Source of the DNA: Cupriavidus numazuensis
GTDB taxonomy: Bacteria; Pseudomonadota; Gammaproteobacteria; Burkholderiales; Burkholderiaceae
Reading direction: 5' to 3'
DNA: 64,000 nucleotides
Assembly (NCBI RefSeq): GCF_905397435.1
Contig: NZ_CAJPVI010000030.1
Span: 49,005 to 113,004 of the forward strand
A model generated the notes under the pieces. It was not told the DNA's origin, did no database searches, and saw only the letters and a program-made list of their open reading frames with translations. Shown here one piece after another: positions 25,592 through 34,547 of this stretch. A program made the position numbers and the translations under genes. How positions within the stretch are numbered: position 1 is the first letter of the stretch; every line of letters begins with the position of its first letter.

Positions 25592-27547
25592 GTGGAAAAG
25601 TTATTCGCTCCAGCTATCCGGCTGATGGAGAAGCTGCCGACCAGCGGCAAAGCCATCATTGTCGTTCTGCTCTTTCTCACTCCTTTAGGCACTGGACTTT
25701 ATTTCGCTTTTGATTCAAGCATCGACCAAATTAGCTCCGCGCGTTCGGAGCTCGTCGGCTTTACGATTTCCGAAACTGCTCTGGATGCTATGCGAGAGGT
25801 CCAGATTCGCAGGGGAACCATGGCAGCAATCTTGGCCGGCAATGACGCATTTCGCGCGCGCTTTGACAATGCCGACGTGCAAGCTGCGAAGCATTTTGCG
25901 CGACTACTGGACGCCGCGCAGCGTGCTGGCGACGCCGCAACCGAAAATGAAGCTTCTGCGTTGGCTAACTCATGGGGTCGCGTTCAAAAGCTGGGACTTT
26001 CCGGAGATGCAGAACGACTATTCACCTCGCATACGGGCCTTGTGAGCATCTTGCGCAATTTCACATCTGACGTTTCGAGGCGATTCTCACTTGGCATTGA
26101 TCCAGGGAAGCATTCGAATTTCCTGGCCGATCTATCATTCTCCTCGGTACCAAAGCTAGTTGAAGCGGCAGCGCTTAGTCGAGGCATTGGGGTCACTGTC
26201 GTGAGCGCGGGAAACTTCAAGGATCCGGCTCAACGCAATGAGATGGCTGAGTTGGCCGAACAGATAAGAGACGGACTCGCTGCTGTGCGACGTGATGCGA
26301 GTCGGGCAATTCTGGTAGCTCCTGAAAGGCGAAGGGAGATCGAAGAAGCATTGCGCCACCTCGCTCCTTTAGATAACTTTCTCGCGCGTGAGAAGTCGGA
26401 GCTCATCGAGTCGGAGTCGATTTCCATTAATCCAACGGCATACTTCGCCGCCGCTAGCGAGGCCATTGATGGCTTGTCAGTGGCCAGCGAGGCATTTGAG
26501 AAGCTGATGCGCGAAAATATTGAGCAGCGCGTGACGCAAGCTACGACTCGGGTATGGTGCTTGGCACTTGTCACAGTGCTGACACTTGTTCCGGCGTTGT
26601 ACCTGACTGCTGGATTTGGCCGTGGAAGACGTCAGGATGTAAATGCGATCGCTGATCTAGTTAAGCGAGCTAATAGCGGAGACCTCACTGGGCGTATCAC
26701 AGTCGCAGGGAAGGACGAGCTCGCAGAGATCAAACGTCTCGTCATGACATTGCTTGATACATGGGGCGCAATGGTTCGCACAACTAAGACGGGGGCCGCG
26801 AACGTCCTGGCCGCTGCCACTCAAATTGCTGAGGGGAACTTGGACTTGTCCCGACGCACGGAGGCGCAAGCTGGCGTACTTGAGCAAACCGCGGCAAGCA
26901 TGGAGGAAATACTTGCGACCGTACAGCAAAACTCAGCCAGCTCTCATGAGGCCCGCAGGCTCGCCGAGGAAGCAGTGGCGCTCGCAAGAAAAAGCCGCGA
27001 CATGGTATCGCGCGTTTGCGACACGATGACGGAGATTCGAGGTGACTCCAAGCAAATCGTGGACATGGTTGGACTCATCGAAGGCATCTCCTTCCAGACA
27101 AACATCCTCGCACTTAACGCTGCCGTAGAGGCTGCTAGAGCGGGAGAGCACGGGAAAGGCTTCGCTGTAGTAGCAGCTGAGGTTCGCAGCTTGGCTCATC
27201 GAACCGATAGCTGCGCAAAGGACGTTAAGGCGCTAATCTCGCGGTCGGGTGACCGTATTGAAGCCGGATATACCTTGGCTATCGACGCTGGAGAGGCCAT
27301 GACCGCCCTAGAGAGCGCTGTAGGCCAGGTACGCCTTATTACCGAAAGCATCAGCACCGCGTCGTCCGAACAAAGCGCTGGTATTGCTCAAGTCACCCAG
27401 GCGGTATCCCAGATGGACACGGTTACTCAACAGAATGCGGCCCTAGTCGAACAAGCAGCAGCGGCCGCGGAAGCGCTGCAGAGTCAGTCAAGCCGCATGG
27501 AGCGAAGTGTCTCCTCTTTCCACATTGGGGCATCCGCCCCCGCTTGA
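25592..27547 (+). CDS. Methyl-accepting chemotaxis protein with large periplasmic sensor
   Basis: 651 residues. TM1 lies at about residues 19-40 (GKAIIVVLLFLTPLGTGLYF) and TM2 near 320-340 (VWCLALVTVLTLVPALYLTA). Between them is a roughly 280-residue helical sensor whose start (REVQIRRGTMAAILAG) resembles NIT-type nitrate-sensor domains. HAMP follows, then the signalling domain with hairpin tip EGISFQTNILALNAAVEAAR. GTG 25592 is chosen because AGGGAG ends about 5 bases before it; an upstream extension would be soluble and unlike the family. No C-terminal CheR-binding pentapeptide is seen. It lies next to the catabolic cluster, so it may sense its substrate. Confidence 0.9.
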   Translation: MEKLFAPAIRLMEKLPTSGKAIIVVLLFLTPLGTGLYFAFDSSIDQISSARSELVGFTISETALDAMREVQIRRGTMAAILAGNDAFRARFDNADVQAAKHFARLLDAAQRAGDAATENEASALANSWGRVQKLGLSGDAERLFTSHTGLVSILRNFTSDVSRRFSLGIDPGKHSNFLADLSFSSVPKLVEAAALSRGIGVTVVSAGNFKDPAQRNEMAELAEQIRDGLAAVRRDASRAILVAPERRREIEEALRHLAPLDNFLAREKSELIESESISINPTAYFAAASEAIDGLSVASEAFEKLMRENIEQRVTQATTRVWCLALVTVLTLVPALYLTAGFGRGRRQDVNAIADLVKRANSGDLTGRITVAGKDELAEIKRLVMTLLDTWGAMVRTTKTGAANVLAAATQIAEGNLDLSRRTEAQAGVLEQTAASMEEILATVQQNSASSHEARRLAEEAVALARKSRDMVSRVCDTMTEIRGDSKQIVDMVGLIEGISFQTNILALNAAVEAARAGEHGKGFAVVAAEVRSLAHRTDSCAKDVKALISRSGDRIEAGYTLAIDAGEAMTALESAVGQVRLITESISTASSEQSAGIAQVTQAVSQMDTVTQQNAALVEQAAAAAEALQSQSSRMERSVSSFHIGASAPA

Positions 27548-27575
27548 GCGAGCAGGGCACTTGACGTTCCCCCGT

Positions 27576-27612
27576 CCCTTGCCTGTGGCGCCGGCGTGCC
27601 GGCCGGTAAGGG
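27576..27612 (+). terminator. Strong hairpin after the chemoreceptor gene
   Basis: CCCTTGCC (27576-27583) pairs with GGTAAGGG (27605-27612) with one G-T pair. Inside it GCCGGC (27590-27595) and GCCGGC (27598-27603) form an inner stem with a two-base loop. It lies 28 bases after the chemoreceptor stop. There is no T-run, so termination would need help. Confidence 0.45.
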
Positions 27613-27955
27613 AGGGTCTCCGCTCGCTCGGTCGCAACGTCCGAAGAGGCCTCATCGACTCCCGCACTCAGGATGGGCAACGAGGTAGAAAGTGTCCTTC
27701 AGCATCAGCTCGCCTCACAAGCCTGAGGCGAGGCGCAGGGATTCGGAGGCGCGCGTAACGTCGGTCGCCCCGGCTAGCCGGCTGGTCCGTAGCCCGGCTC
27801 TGGTAAGAAGCTAAGTCTTCGTTACGCACGGGATCGCCGTTTCGCGAGTGTCTCTTACGCAGCATCTAAGTGGATTACACCAGCGTGAGTTTGTCTCACG
27901 ACCGGTGAGCTTTCTTGGGTTGTGCGGAAGAGGTGGACGCACGACACTTTCACTC
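27613..27955. other. Intergenic region upstream of the molybdenum hydroxylase operon
   Basis: About 340 bases without a recognisable gene. It should carry the promoter of the Moco hydroxylase operon. The nearest G-rich stretch to the operon start codon (GGAAGAGGTGG, about 27926-27936) is too far from ATG 27956 to be an ideal ribosome site. Confidence 0.4.
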
Positions 27956-28837
27956 ATGAAAGCCGCTCCCTTCGAATACGTCCGCGTCGAAAGCGTCGAC
28001 GAAGCACTGAATCTTCTGTCCCTTCACGGTGGTGACGCAAAGCTCATCGCCGGTGGACAGAGTCTTGTTCCCATGATGGCTATGCGGCTCGCTAGGCCTG
28101 CAGTGTTAGTCGACATTGCAAGGCTGAACGAGCTGAAGGAGAGTCTTGTCGATGGCCGTTTCGTGACGCTTGGCGCGGGTGTCCGGCAGCGTTCCGTGGA
28201 ATTGGATTCAACGTTGTATGAGTCGCTGCCACTGGTGCGCGACGCGCTGCGTTGGGTGGGACATATCCAGACGAGAACCCGCGGTACTGTGGGTGGCAGC
28301 CTGGTACATGCCGATCCTTCCGCCGAATTGCCGCTGGCGGCAGTCGTGCTGGGCGCGACGTTCCGAGTGCGTAGCCTGGAAGAGGGCGAACGCCGGATTC
28401 CAGCATCCGAGTTCTTCCTGGGGCCAATGTTCAACGCCTTGGGTGAGCAGGAATGCCTCATAGACATCGAATGGCCAGTGTGGAGCGGGCCGGGTGTGAA
28501 GACGGCCTTTGAGGAAGTCGCAATGCGGCATGGTGACTTCGCCATGGCATCGGCCGCATGTCAGTTGCAGCTTGATGGCGATGGTGTTTGCCGCCGAGCT
28601 GCCCTTGGCTTGGGTGGCGTCGATGGGACACCGCTGGCCTTCCCGGACATCAGCGCAGGGCTTGAAGGCTACAAGGTCAATCAGGACATCGCCCGCGAGA
28701 TTGCGCAGGCCTGCGTGGCGCGAATTCAGCCGGCGTCGGACGTGCACGCCGATGCGGACTATCGGCGACATCTCGCTGGAGTTCTGCTTACGCGAGTGAT
28801 TCTCCAGTCCGCTGGGCTGCTGCACGCCGAACATTGA
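27956..28837 (+). CDS. Molybdenum hydroxylase FAD-binding subunit (CoxM/CutM family)
   Basis: 293 residues. The FAD-binding PCMH-type domain is shown by FEYVRVESVDEALNLL, AKLIAGGQSLVPMMAMRLA and TRGTVGGSLVHADPSAELP. A C-terminal CO-dehydrogenase flavoprotein domain follows. The medium subunit passes electrons from the iron-sulfur subunit through FAD to an acceptor. It is the first gene of an M-S-L operon; ATG 27956 marks the family N terminus (MKAAPFEYVR). The substrate is not known, but the operon partners argue against CO. Confidence 0.93.
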   Translation: MKAAPFEYVRVESVDEALNLLSLHGGDAKLIAGGQSLVPMMAMRLARPAVLVDIARLNELKESLVDGRFVTLGAGVRQRSVELDSTLYESLPLVRDALRWVGHIQTRTRGTVGGSLVHADPSAELPLAAVVLGATFRVRSLEEGERRIPASEFFLGPMFNALGEQECLIDIEWPVWSGPGVKTAFEEVAMRHGDFAMASAACQLQLDGDGVCRRAALGLGGVDGTPLAFPDISAGLEGYKVNQDIAREIAQACVARIQPASDVHADADYRRHLAGVLLTRVILQSAGLLHAEH

Positions 28838-28853
28838 AGAAGACGATAGAGCA

Positions 28854-29405
28854 ATGACACTACCCAAACTCGTCAACGTCGAGATTAAGGTCAACGGGGT
28901 GATCCAGTCCCGGGATATCGAACCTCGCACGACGCTGGTTGACTTTATACGCGAGCACTTGAACTTGACCGGGACCCATGTGGGTTGCGAGCACGGCGTC
29001 TGTGGCGCTTGCAGCGTTTTGCTCGAAGGCGAGCCAGTGAGGTCTTGCTGCATGTTTGCTGTGCAGGCAGACGGGCTTTCCGTCACCACCGTCGAAGGGC
29101 TAGCGCCCGAACGCGGGTGCCTCAGCAAACTGCAAGATGCATTCTGCGAAACCCACGCACTGCAATGTGGCTATTGCACTCCGGGCATGCTCATTGCCTG
29201 CCACGCGTTGATCGAGCAGCATCCTAAGCCTGACGAAGCACAGATACGTGATGCGATCGGGGGCAATCTGTGCCGTTGCAGCGGTTATAAGCAGATTGTT
29301 GACGCAGTCAAGCTTGCGACTTCGCAGGAGGGCGATTGCTCTCCGGTGGGAAGCGCCTTGGCTGCGCAAAAGAAGACGGATACTGTGGGGGTGAACCATG
29401 GCTGA
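28854..29405 (+). CDS. Molybdenum hydroxylase 2Fe-2S subunit (CoxS family)
   Basis: 183 residues with two [2Fe-2S] sites. The plant-type N-terminal cluster uses Cys 45, 50, 53 and 65 (GCEHGVCGACSVLLEGEPVR). The all-helical C-terminal domain uses CGYC (105 and 108) and CRC (140 and 142). This is standard for the xanthine oxidase family. About 20 extra residues (EGDCSPVGSALAAQKK onwards) follow the usual end. It overlaps the large-subunit start by eight bases. Confidence 0.94.
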   Translation: MTLPKLVNVEIKVNGVIQSRDIEPRTTLVDFIREHLNLTGTHVGCEHGVCGACSVLLEGEPVRSCCMFAVQADGLSVTTVEGLAPERGCLSKLQDAFCETHALQCGYCTPGMLIACHALIEQHPKPDEAQIRDAIGGNLCRCSGYKQIVDAVKLATSQEGDCSPVGSALAAQKKTDTVGVNHG

Positions 29406-31818
29406 GCCGAAGCACGCCGCCTACCAGGGGTTCCGCTACATCGGAAAGCACCGCCGCGCGGTGGAGCACCGCCGGTTTGTCACCGGGCAAGGACGCTATG
29501 CGGCCGACATCCAGTTGCCCCGTCTTTTGCACGTGGCCATCGTCGCAAGTCCTCACGCCAGTGCCAAAATCCTGTCGATTGACGCGTCGCAAGCCCTGGC
29601 GGTTCCCGGCGTCCATGCGGTGCTGACCGGTGAAGACCTCAATCCGAACATCGATCCAATGTTGCCCGGCGTGGATGCGCCCAGCGTAACGCGGTTTCCT
29701 CTCGCCAGCGGAGTCGTCCGCTATGCCGGCGAATGGGTGGTTGCGGTCGTCGCTGAGAGCCGTGCACTTGCCGAAGATGCCAGTGAACTCGTCAACGTTG
29801 TGTACGAGGAAACGCCGCACGTTATTGACCTCGAAGGAGCGCTCGATCCTGAGTCACCGTTGGTTCATCCGTCTCACGGGTCGAACACAATCTGGCAACG
29901 AAAGTTTGTGTGGGGCGATGTCGATGAGCACTTTGCCGCAGCACAGCACCAATTGAGCTATCGCGTGCGCTGGGCACGCAACTCGACGGTACCCATTGAA
30001 ACTTTTGTCGCGACTTGCTCGTGGAACGATGCGACGCAGATCCTGGATGTCTGGGCTTCTATCCAGATGCCCAAATACCCTGAGCTGCTGGCCAAGTGCC
30101 TGCGCTTGCCAGGCAATGGCGTTCGAGTGCACTACGACGTTGATGTCGGCGGTAGCTACGGGGTTAAGCGCGGCCTCAAGCACACCATTCTGGTGGGCTA
30201 CCTTTCGCGCATGCTGGGTCGGCCCGTGCGGTTTATCGAGGATCGGCTTGAGAACATGCGCGGCGGTGATATGCAAGGGCCAGATCGCCAGTTCGATGTG
30301 ACGTTGGCTTTCGATGGCGACGGTACCATCCGCTCGATGCGCATGCGCGCGGTGGACGATATTGGTGCTTACTCGGGCCGAGCGCCATTGCAATTGGGCA
30401 AGCCCGTTGGGGCCATCGTCGGGCCCTACCGTATCGCCAGTGCGGAGTATCACGCGATCTCGGTGATGACGAACAAGACGCCCCAGGAGGCTGTGCGCGG
30501 CTTCGGGCAAGCCCCCACCAACTACGCCCTTGAGACTGGCATAGACAAGGTAGCGCGTCATCTTGGCATGGACCGCATTGAATTGCGGCGACGCAACCTG
30601 ATTGGCAAGGACGAGTTCCCGTATCTGATTCCGAGTGGTACTTACTACGATTCGGGCGACTACGAGACGGTGCTGGACCGCGCGCTGGAGGCAGCATCCT
30701 GGGACGAACTGATTAGGCAGCGGGATGCCCTTCGTGCCCGCGGCCTCTTGGCCGGCATTGGGGTCAGTACCTGTCTGGAACCATCAGGTGGCAACTCGGC
30801 GTTCGAGCCTCTGTTCAATCCGAAGAACAAGACGACCACCTGGATGGACTCATGCTTGGTCCGTATTGATCTCAATGGTGCAGTAACAGCGTTGATGGGT
30901 ACGTCCACTTCGGGACAGGCGCACGAAACGCTTGTCTCTACAGTAGTGGGGGAGGTACTGCAACGCGAGCCGGACTCGATTCGGGTGCTGCATGCGGACT
31001 CGCTTAACGCACTGCCGTCGAACAGCCCGGTGGGTAGCCGTATGGCTATCATGCTTGGGGGAGCTGCAGCCGGTGCAGCGAAGATCCTGAAGGCCAAGCT
31101 GATGCGCATTGCCGGGCACAACCTTGGTTGCCCAGAGAGTGACCTTGTCTATGCGGACGGGCATGTGTCGGTCGGAGGGGACGAGAGCCGAAGCCTGCGG
31201 TGGGAGACTCTGGTGGAGATTGCCCACCGGTACTACCACCAGCTTCCTCCCGGCATGGAGCCGGGCTTGCAGGAGAAGTTCGTCTGGGAAGTGCCAACCG
31301 GAGGCCAACTACCGACGGAGGACGGTCGGGTGCAGATGTATCCGTGCCACTCGTTCGAGTCGCACGTCGTGCTGGCGTCGGTTGATCCGAAGACCGGCGC
31401 AACGACGCTACGCCGCTACGTATGCGGCCATGACTGTGGCGTGATGATCAGCCCTGATGTGGTGCACGGCATGACGTACGGCGGCATCGCGCACGGCATC
31501 GGCGCCGCTTTGATGGAAAAGTTCGCCTTCAGCGAGAACGGCCAACTGCTCTCGGGCACTTTCATGGATTACTTGCTGCCCAGCGCTCAGGAGGTGCCAG
31601 ACATCACGATCGTCGATCACTGCACGCCATCACCGCTCACGGAGTTTGGCCAGAAGGGTTCGGGCGAGGCGGGCTATTTGGGAAGCGCAGCGGCCATCGC
31701 TGGAGCGCTAAATGATGCGCTGTCGATCATTGGGGCATCGATCGACGCGTTGCCGATGACGCCACAGGCGGTGTGGCGGGCCATCCAGTCGGCGAGCAAT
31801 AACAGGAGTATGAATTGA
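29398..31818 (+). CDS. Molybdenum hydroxylase large (Moco) subunit
   Basis: 806 residues, xanthine oxidase/CoxL family length. Landmarks include GKHRRAVEHRRFVTGQGRY, VGGSYGVKRGLK, EAVRGFGQAPTNYALE and the base Glu 757 in KGSGEAGYLGSAAA. The CoxL-specific active-site loop of aerobic CO dehydrogenase (VAYRCSFR) is absent; QAPTNYALE stands in its place, so it is not a form I CO dehydrogenase. It should hydroxylate an N-heterocyclic, aromatic or aldehyde substrate with water. Adjacent hydrolase and crotonase genes suggest the product undergoes ring opening. Confidence 0.93.
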   Translation: MAEPKHAAYQGFRYIGKHRRAVEHRRFVTGQGRYAADIQLPRLLHVAIVASPHASAKILSIDASQALAVPGVHAVLTGEDLNPNIDPMLPGVDAPSVTRFPLASGVVRYAGEWVVAVVAESRALAEDASELVNVVYEETPHVIDLEGALDPESPLVHPSHGSNTIWQRKFVWGDVDEHFAAAQHQLSYRVRWARNSTVPIETFVATCSWNDATQILDVWASIQMPKYPELLAKCLRLPGNGVRVHYDVDVGGSYGVKRGLKHTILVGYLSRMLGRPVRFIEDRLENMRGGDMQGPDRQFDVTLAFDGDGTIRSMRMRAVDDIGAYSGRAPLQLGKPVGAIVGPYRIASAEYHAISVMTNKTPQEAVRGFGQAPTNYALETGIDKVARHLGMDRIELRRRNLIGKDEFPYLIPSGTYYDSGDYETVLDRALEAASWDELIRQRDALRARGLLAGIGVSTCLEPSGGNSAFEPLFNPKNKTTTWMDSCLVRIDLNGAVTALMGTSTSGQAHETLVSTVVGEVLQREPDSIRVLHADSLNALPSNSPVGSRMAIMLGGAAAGAAKILKAKLMRIAGHNLGCPESDLVYADGHVSVGGDESRSLRWETLVEIAHRYYHQLPPGMEPGLQEKFVWEVPTGGQLPTEDGRVQMYPCHSFESHVVLASVDPKTGATTLRRYVCGHDCGVMISPDVVHGMTYGGIAHGIGAALMEKFAFSENGQLLSGTFMDYLLPSAQEVPDITIVDHCTPSPLTEFGQKGSGEAGYLGSAAAIAGALNDALSIIGASIDALPMTPQAVWRAIQSASNNRSMN

Positions 31819-32633
31819 CATCGGAAATTGAAACTCGGGTTCTACGTGGGCCTGTCGGCGATATCGCAGCCCATTTGCAGGGACCCCTGCGGGGACAAGT
31901 TGTAGTGATGAGCCACTCCATCCTGTCGAGCAGCATGATGTGGGAGCATCAGGCAAAGTTGCTCGCCAAGCAGGGCTTTCGCGTGGTGCGGCTCGATACC
32001 CGTGGACATGGCGGCTCCTTCAGCGACACGAGCACTTGCACCATGGACGCCCTGGTGGACGACATCGTCGTGGCCATGGATGCGCTGGACATTGCGCACG
32101 CCCACTATGTCGGGCTGTCGCTGGGTGGGATGACCGGCTTCGGGCTTGGCATCCGCCATGCGGATCGGCTTTTGAGCCTGTGCATCTGCGATGCGAGAGC
32201 CGATGCACCTCCGGCGTTCGCGGCCCCCTGGGACGAACGGATTGCCGTTGCGCAGAAGGAGGGTAGTTGCGCACCCCTGGCCTCGCCGACTATTGAGCGT
32301 TGGTTCGGCAAGGCATTTGTCGAGTCCTACCCCGCCATCGCGAATCGCTTTCTCGATACGGCATCCAAGGTGCAGGTGGCCGGTTTCGTGGCGTGTGCAC
32401 GGGCGATTCAACAGCTGAACTATCTGGGGGACGTAGGCAGTATCGCCTTGCCGCTCACCATGGTTGTCGGTCGCAACGATGCGCAGCTTCCACAAGCAAT
32501 GCTCGAATTGCAAGGTCTAATTCCTGGCTCGGTCCTCGAGACGATTGACGGCGCTGGGCATCTGCCAAACATCGATCAGCAAGCCGCTTTCGATGTAGCT
32601 CTACTGCGACATTTTTCCCGTGTCGCGCAATAG
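31815..32633 (+). CDS. Alpha/beta hydrolase (3-oxoadipate enol-lactonase-like)
   Basis: 272 residues. The fold is clear: GPLRGQVVVMSHSILSSSMMW, the RLDTRGHGGS turn typical of PcaD-like enol-lactonases, nucleophile Ser in GLSLGGMTGFG, late Asp in VVGRNDAQLP and His in GAGHLPNID. Translation probably starts at TTG 31815, with AGGAG 6 bases upstream, overlapping the large-subunit stop. It may hydrolyse a lactone, enol-lactone or ring-opened product of the Moco hydroxylase (inference from gene order). Confidence 0.88.
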   Translation: MTSEIETRVLRGPVGDIAAHLQGPLRGQVVVMSHSILSSSMMWEHQAKLLAKQGFRVVRLDTRGHGGSFSDTSTCTMDALVDDIVVAMDALDIAHAHYVGLSLGGMTGFGLGIRHADRLLSLCICDARADAPPAFAAPWDERIAVAQKEGSCAPLASPTIERWFGKAFVESYPAIANRFLDTASKVQVAGFVACARAIQQLNYLGDVGSIALPLTMVVGRNDAQLPQAMLELQGLIPGSVLETIDGAGHLPNIDQQAAFDVALLRHFSRVAQ

Positions 32634-32663
32634 GCTCCCCCCTAACTTTAAAGAGAACGTAGC

Positions 32664-33395
32664 ATGCATGAACATCTGAAGATCGAACAGGACGGAAGGA
32701 TCCTGCGTATCACGCTGAACCGGACCTCGGACAACGGCGTCTCGGACAGCATGGCCGCAGCCCTGTCCAAGGCCGTGCTGAGTGCCCATGAAACTTCCGA
32801 CGTAGTGCTTCTGCGTAGTGCAGGTCCTGACTTCTGTACCGGCCGCATCCGCGACGCAGGGACAACGCCGCCCGCTACTGAGGCCTACGAGCGACGCCCG
32901 GAGTACGACTCGATCTTTAATAGCTACAAGGCCATCCGCCAAGCCCAGGTGCCGATTGTCGGTGTGGTGGAGGGGCGGTCGATGGGTTATGGCACCGCAA
33001 TCGTATCGCTCTGTGACGTCAGCTTCGCCGCGGACACCGCCACGTTCAATATTCCCGAGATGGGCCACAACGTGATGCCCACCATGGTGATGTCGGCTGT
33101 CTATGATCGCATGAACCGAAACGCGATCCTCTGGATGACCTATTCGACTGACTTCATCGATGCGCAACGTGCAATGAGCTATGGGCTCGTCAGCACAGTC
33201 GTACCAGAGCAAAGCCTGCAAGCGGAGGTCGATCGCTTCATGGATCTCTTGCTCAGCCGCCCGCGGCCGGCAATTCTGGGTCTGAAGGAATACCTGCGCG
33301 TCGCGCCGAGGATGGACGACCAAGGGGCGATCGACTACGCGCGTACCCTGCATTCCATGGTCAACACCGCAACGGCGATGAAGAAGGCACATTGA
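32664..33395 (+). CDS. Divergent enoyl-CoA hydratase/isomerase family protein
   Basis: A 243-residue crotonase-fold protein with LNRTSDNGVSDSM and SAGPDFCTGRI in place of the usual oxyanion-hole segments. FNIPEMGHNVMPTMVM keeps the first Glu (PE) but has lost the glycine-rich PGGGGT loop. The hydratase glycine triplet before the CoA pocket also reads RSMGYGTA. It may act as a C-C hydrolase or isomerase on a product of the Moco hydroxylase rather than as a beta-oxidation hydratase. Ribosome site AAAGAGAA lies about 8 bases before the ATG. Confidence 0.82.
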   Translation: MHEHLKIEQDGRILRITLNRTSDNGVSDSMAAALSKAVLSAHETSDVVLLRSAGPDFCTGRIRDAGTTPPATEAYERRPEYDSIFNSYKAIRQAQVPIVGVVEGRSMGYGTAIVSLCDVSFAADTATFNIPEMGHNVMPTMVMSAVYDRMNRNAILWMTYSTDFIDAQRAMSYGLVSTVVPEQSLQAEVDRFMDLLLSRPRPAILGLKEYLRVAPRMDDQGAIDYARTLHSMVNTATAMKKAH

Positions 33396-33433
33396 ATGAC
33401 GTGTGAGCCGAATAGGCTAAGCACCGAAGAGAT

Positions 33434-34171
33434 ATGAACATTACTGGCCAACAAACCATTGCCGCGACACCCCAACTGGTTTGGGATGCGCTTAATAACC
33501 CCGAGATCCTCAAGCGCTGCCTACCCGGTTGCGAGTCAGTCGAGAGCTCGACGGCGGGCGAGTTCCTGATTGTGATGGCCGCGGCAGTCGGTCCGCTGCG
33601 GGCTCGTTTCAAAGGAACCCTGCGCATGACCGAGGCGAAGCCGCCGGAGTCCTGCGTCATGGTTTTCCAAGGTGAGGGGGGGGCGGTCGGATTTGGCAAG
33701 GGATCGTCGACGGTAAGCCTTGCCGCTGTGGCAGGCGGAACAGAGCTTGAATACACTGCAAAGGCTGAAATCGGCGGCAAGCTGGCGCAGGTCGGATCGC
33801 GATTGGTCGAGACAGTGGCTCGTAAGCTGTCGGACGACTTCTTCAAGGCATTCCGGCAACAACTGTCGCCAGCACCGTTGGCTTCGGTGCCCGCTCACGA
33901 ATCGGTCCCGTCCACCGCGCCGCGGGACACAGAGGGTGCTGGATTTTCCGTTGATCGTCTGGCGGGAACTGGCGTTCCGCCCGAGGCGGCCATTGAGGCG
34001 GAAGCATCCGCGGCGGCAATGGTGAAGTTGGCCGGGGCGATAGCACCGGCGACCCAGTCTGAACATACGAACTCCAGCGCCAGGTCAGTATTGGTTCCAG
34101 GCTGGTGGCTCCTGGTAGCTGCTGCTTTCGGTTCGCTGGCGTCGCTTGCGGGAGGTTGCTGGTTACGCTGA
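33434..34171 (+). CDS. CoxG-like SRPBCC protein with C-terminal membrane anchor
   Basis: 245 residues. The first about 150 form an SRPBCC/CoxG domain (MNITGQQTIAATPQLVWDAL, then NNPEILKRCLPGCESVE). A Pro/Ala-rich linker leads to a final hydrophobic helix, WWLLVAAAFGSLASLAGGCW. CoxG is known to anchor CO dehydrogenase to the membrane in carboxydotrophs; this protein probably does the same for the M-S-L enzyme encoded upstream, linking it to the respiratory chain. Anchor and domain are visible, the partner is inferred. Confidence 0.88.
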   Translation: MNITGQQTIAATPQLVWDALNNPEILKRCLPGCESVESSTAGEFLIVMAAAVGPLRARFKGTLRMTEAKPPESCVMVFQGEGGAVGFGKGSSTVSLAAVAGGTELEYTAKAEIGGKLAQVGSRLVETVARKLSDDFFKAFRQQLSPAPLASVPAHESVPSTAPRDTEGAGFSVDRLAGTGVPPEAAIEAEASAAAMVKLAGAIAPATQSEHTNSSARSVLVPGWWLLVAAAFGSLASLAGGCWLR

Positions 34172-34547
34172 TAGGACTTGGTCGCGATTCACTGGCGTGT
34201 TGGAACGCACGCGAAGCGCGGGCAGGCTTGAGAGGCGTCGCCATTGATGTGCCGGAGCGGGCCTGGGGGGGCGGACTGGGTGCCGGGTACCATTGCAATG
34301 CTCGTTCGTGTTGCTTTCACGACAGCGGCAGCGGTGGCATTCCGGTCGGCTTGGGCCGGAAGAGCGCATACCTTGGCGCAGTAGTGCCTTTTTCAGGTGG
34401 ACTGAGGATCCGGATAAAAAAGAGAGTCGGAGAGCCGCCAACCTACCGCAGCCCGGTTTCGCCCCGTGTTTGCCGAGCATGGGGCTCAGAAGAACGCCCG
34501 CTGCATTTGCATGAACCGCGGTTAGCCTAATCAACGCGCTCTTCAAT
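34172..34547. other. Intergenic gap inside the molybdenum hydroxylase cluster
   Basis: About 375 bases between coxG-like and xdhC-like genes. An open frame runs through it in the forward direction but has no family resemblance and an odd composition. A C-to-G-rich block is seen near 34260-34290. The xdhC-like gene may have its own promoter here. Confidence 0.4.

Noticed and set aside
29398..31818. Form I CO dehydrogenase (coxL)
   Set aside because: The diagnostic active-site loop is absent; the protein has the general molybdenum hydroxylase sequence at that place.
34105..34530. 141-codon plus-strand frame between coxG-like and xdhC-like genes
   Set aside because: No ribosome site, overlaps the end of the coxG-like gene, and no natural-looking domain.
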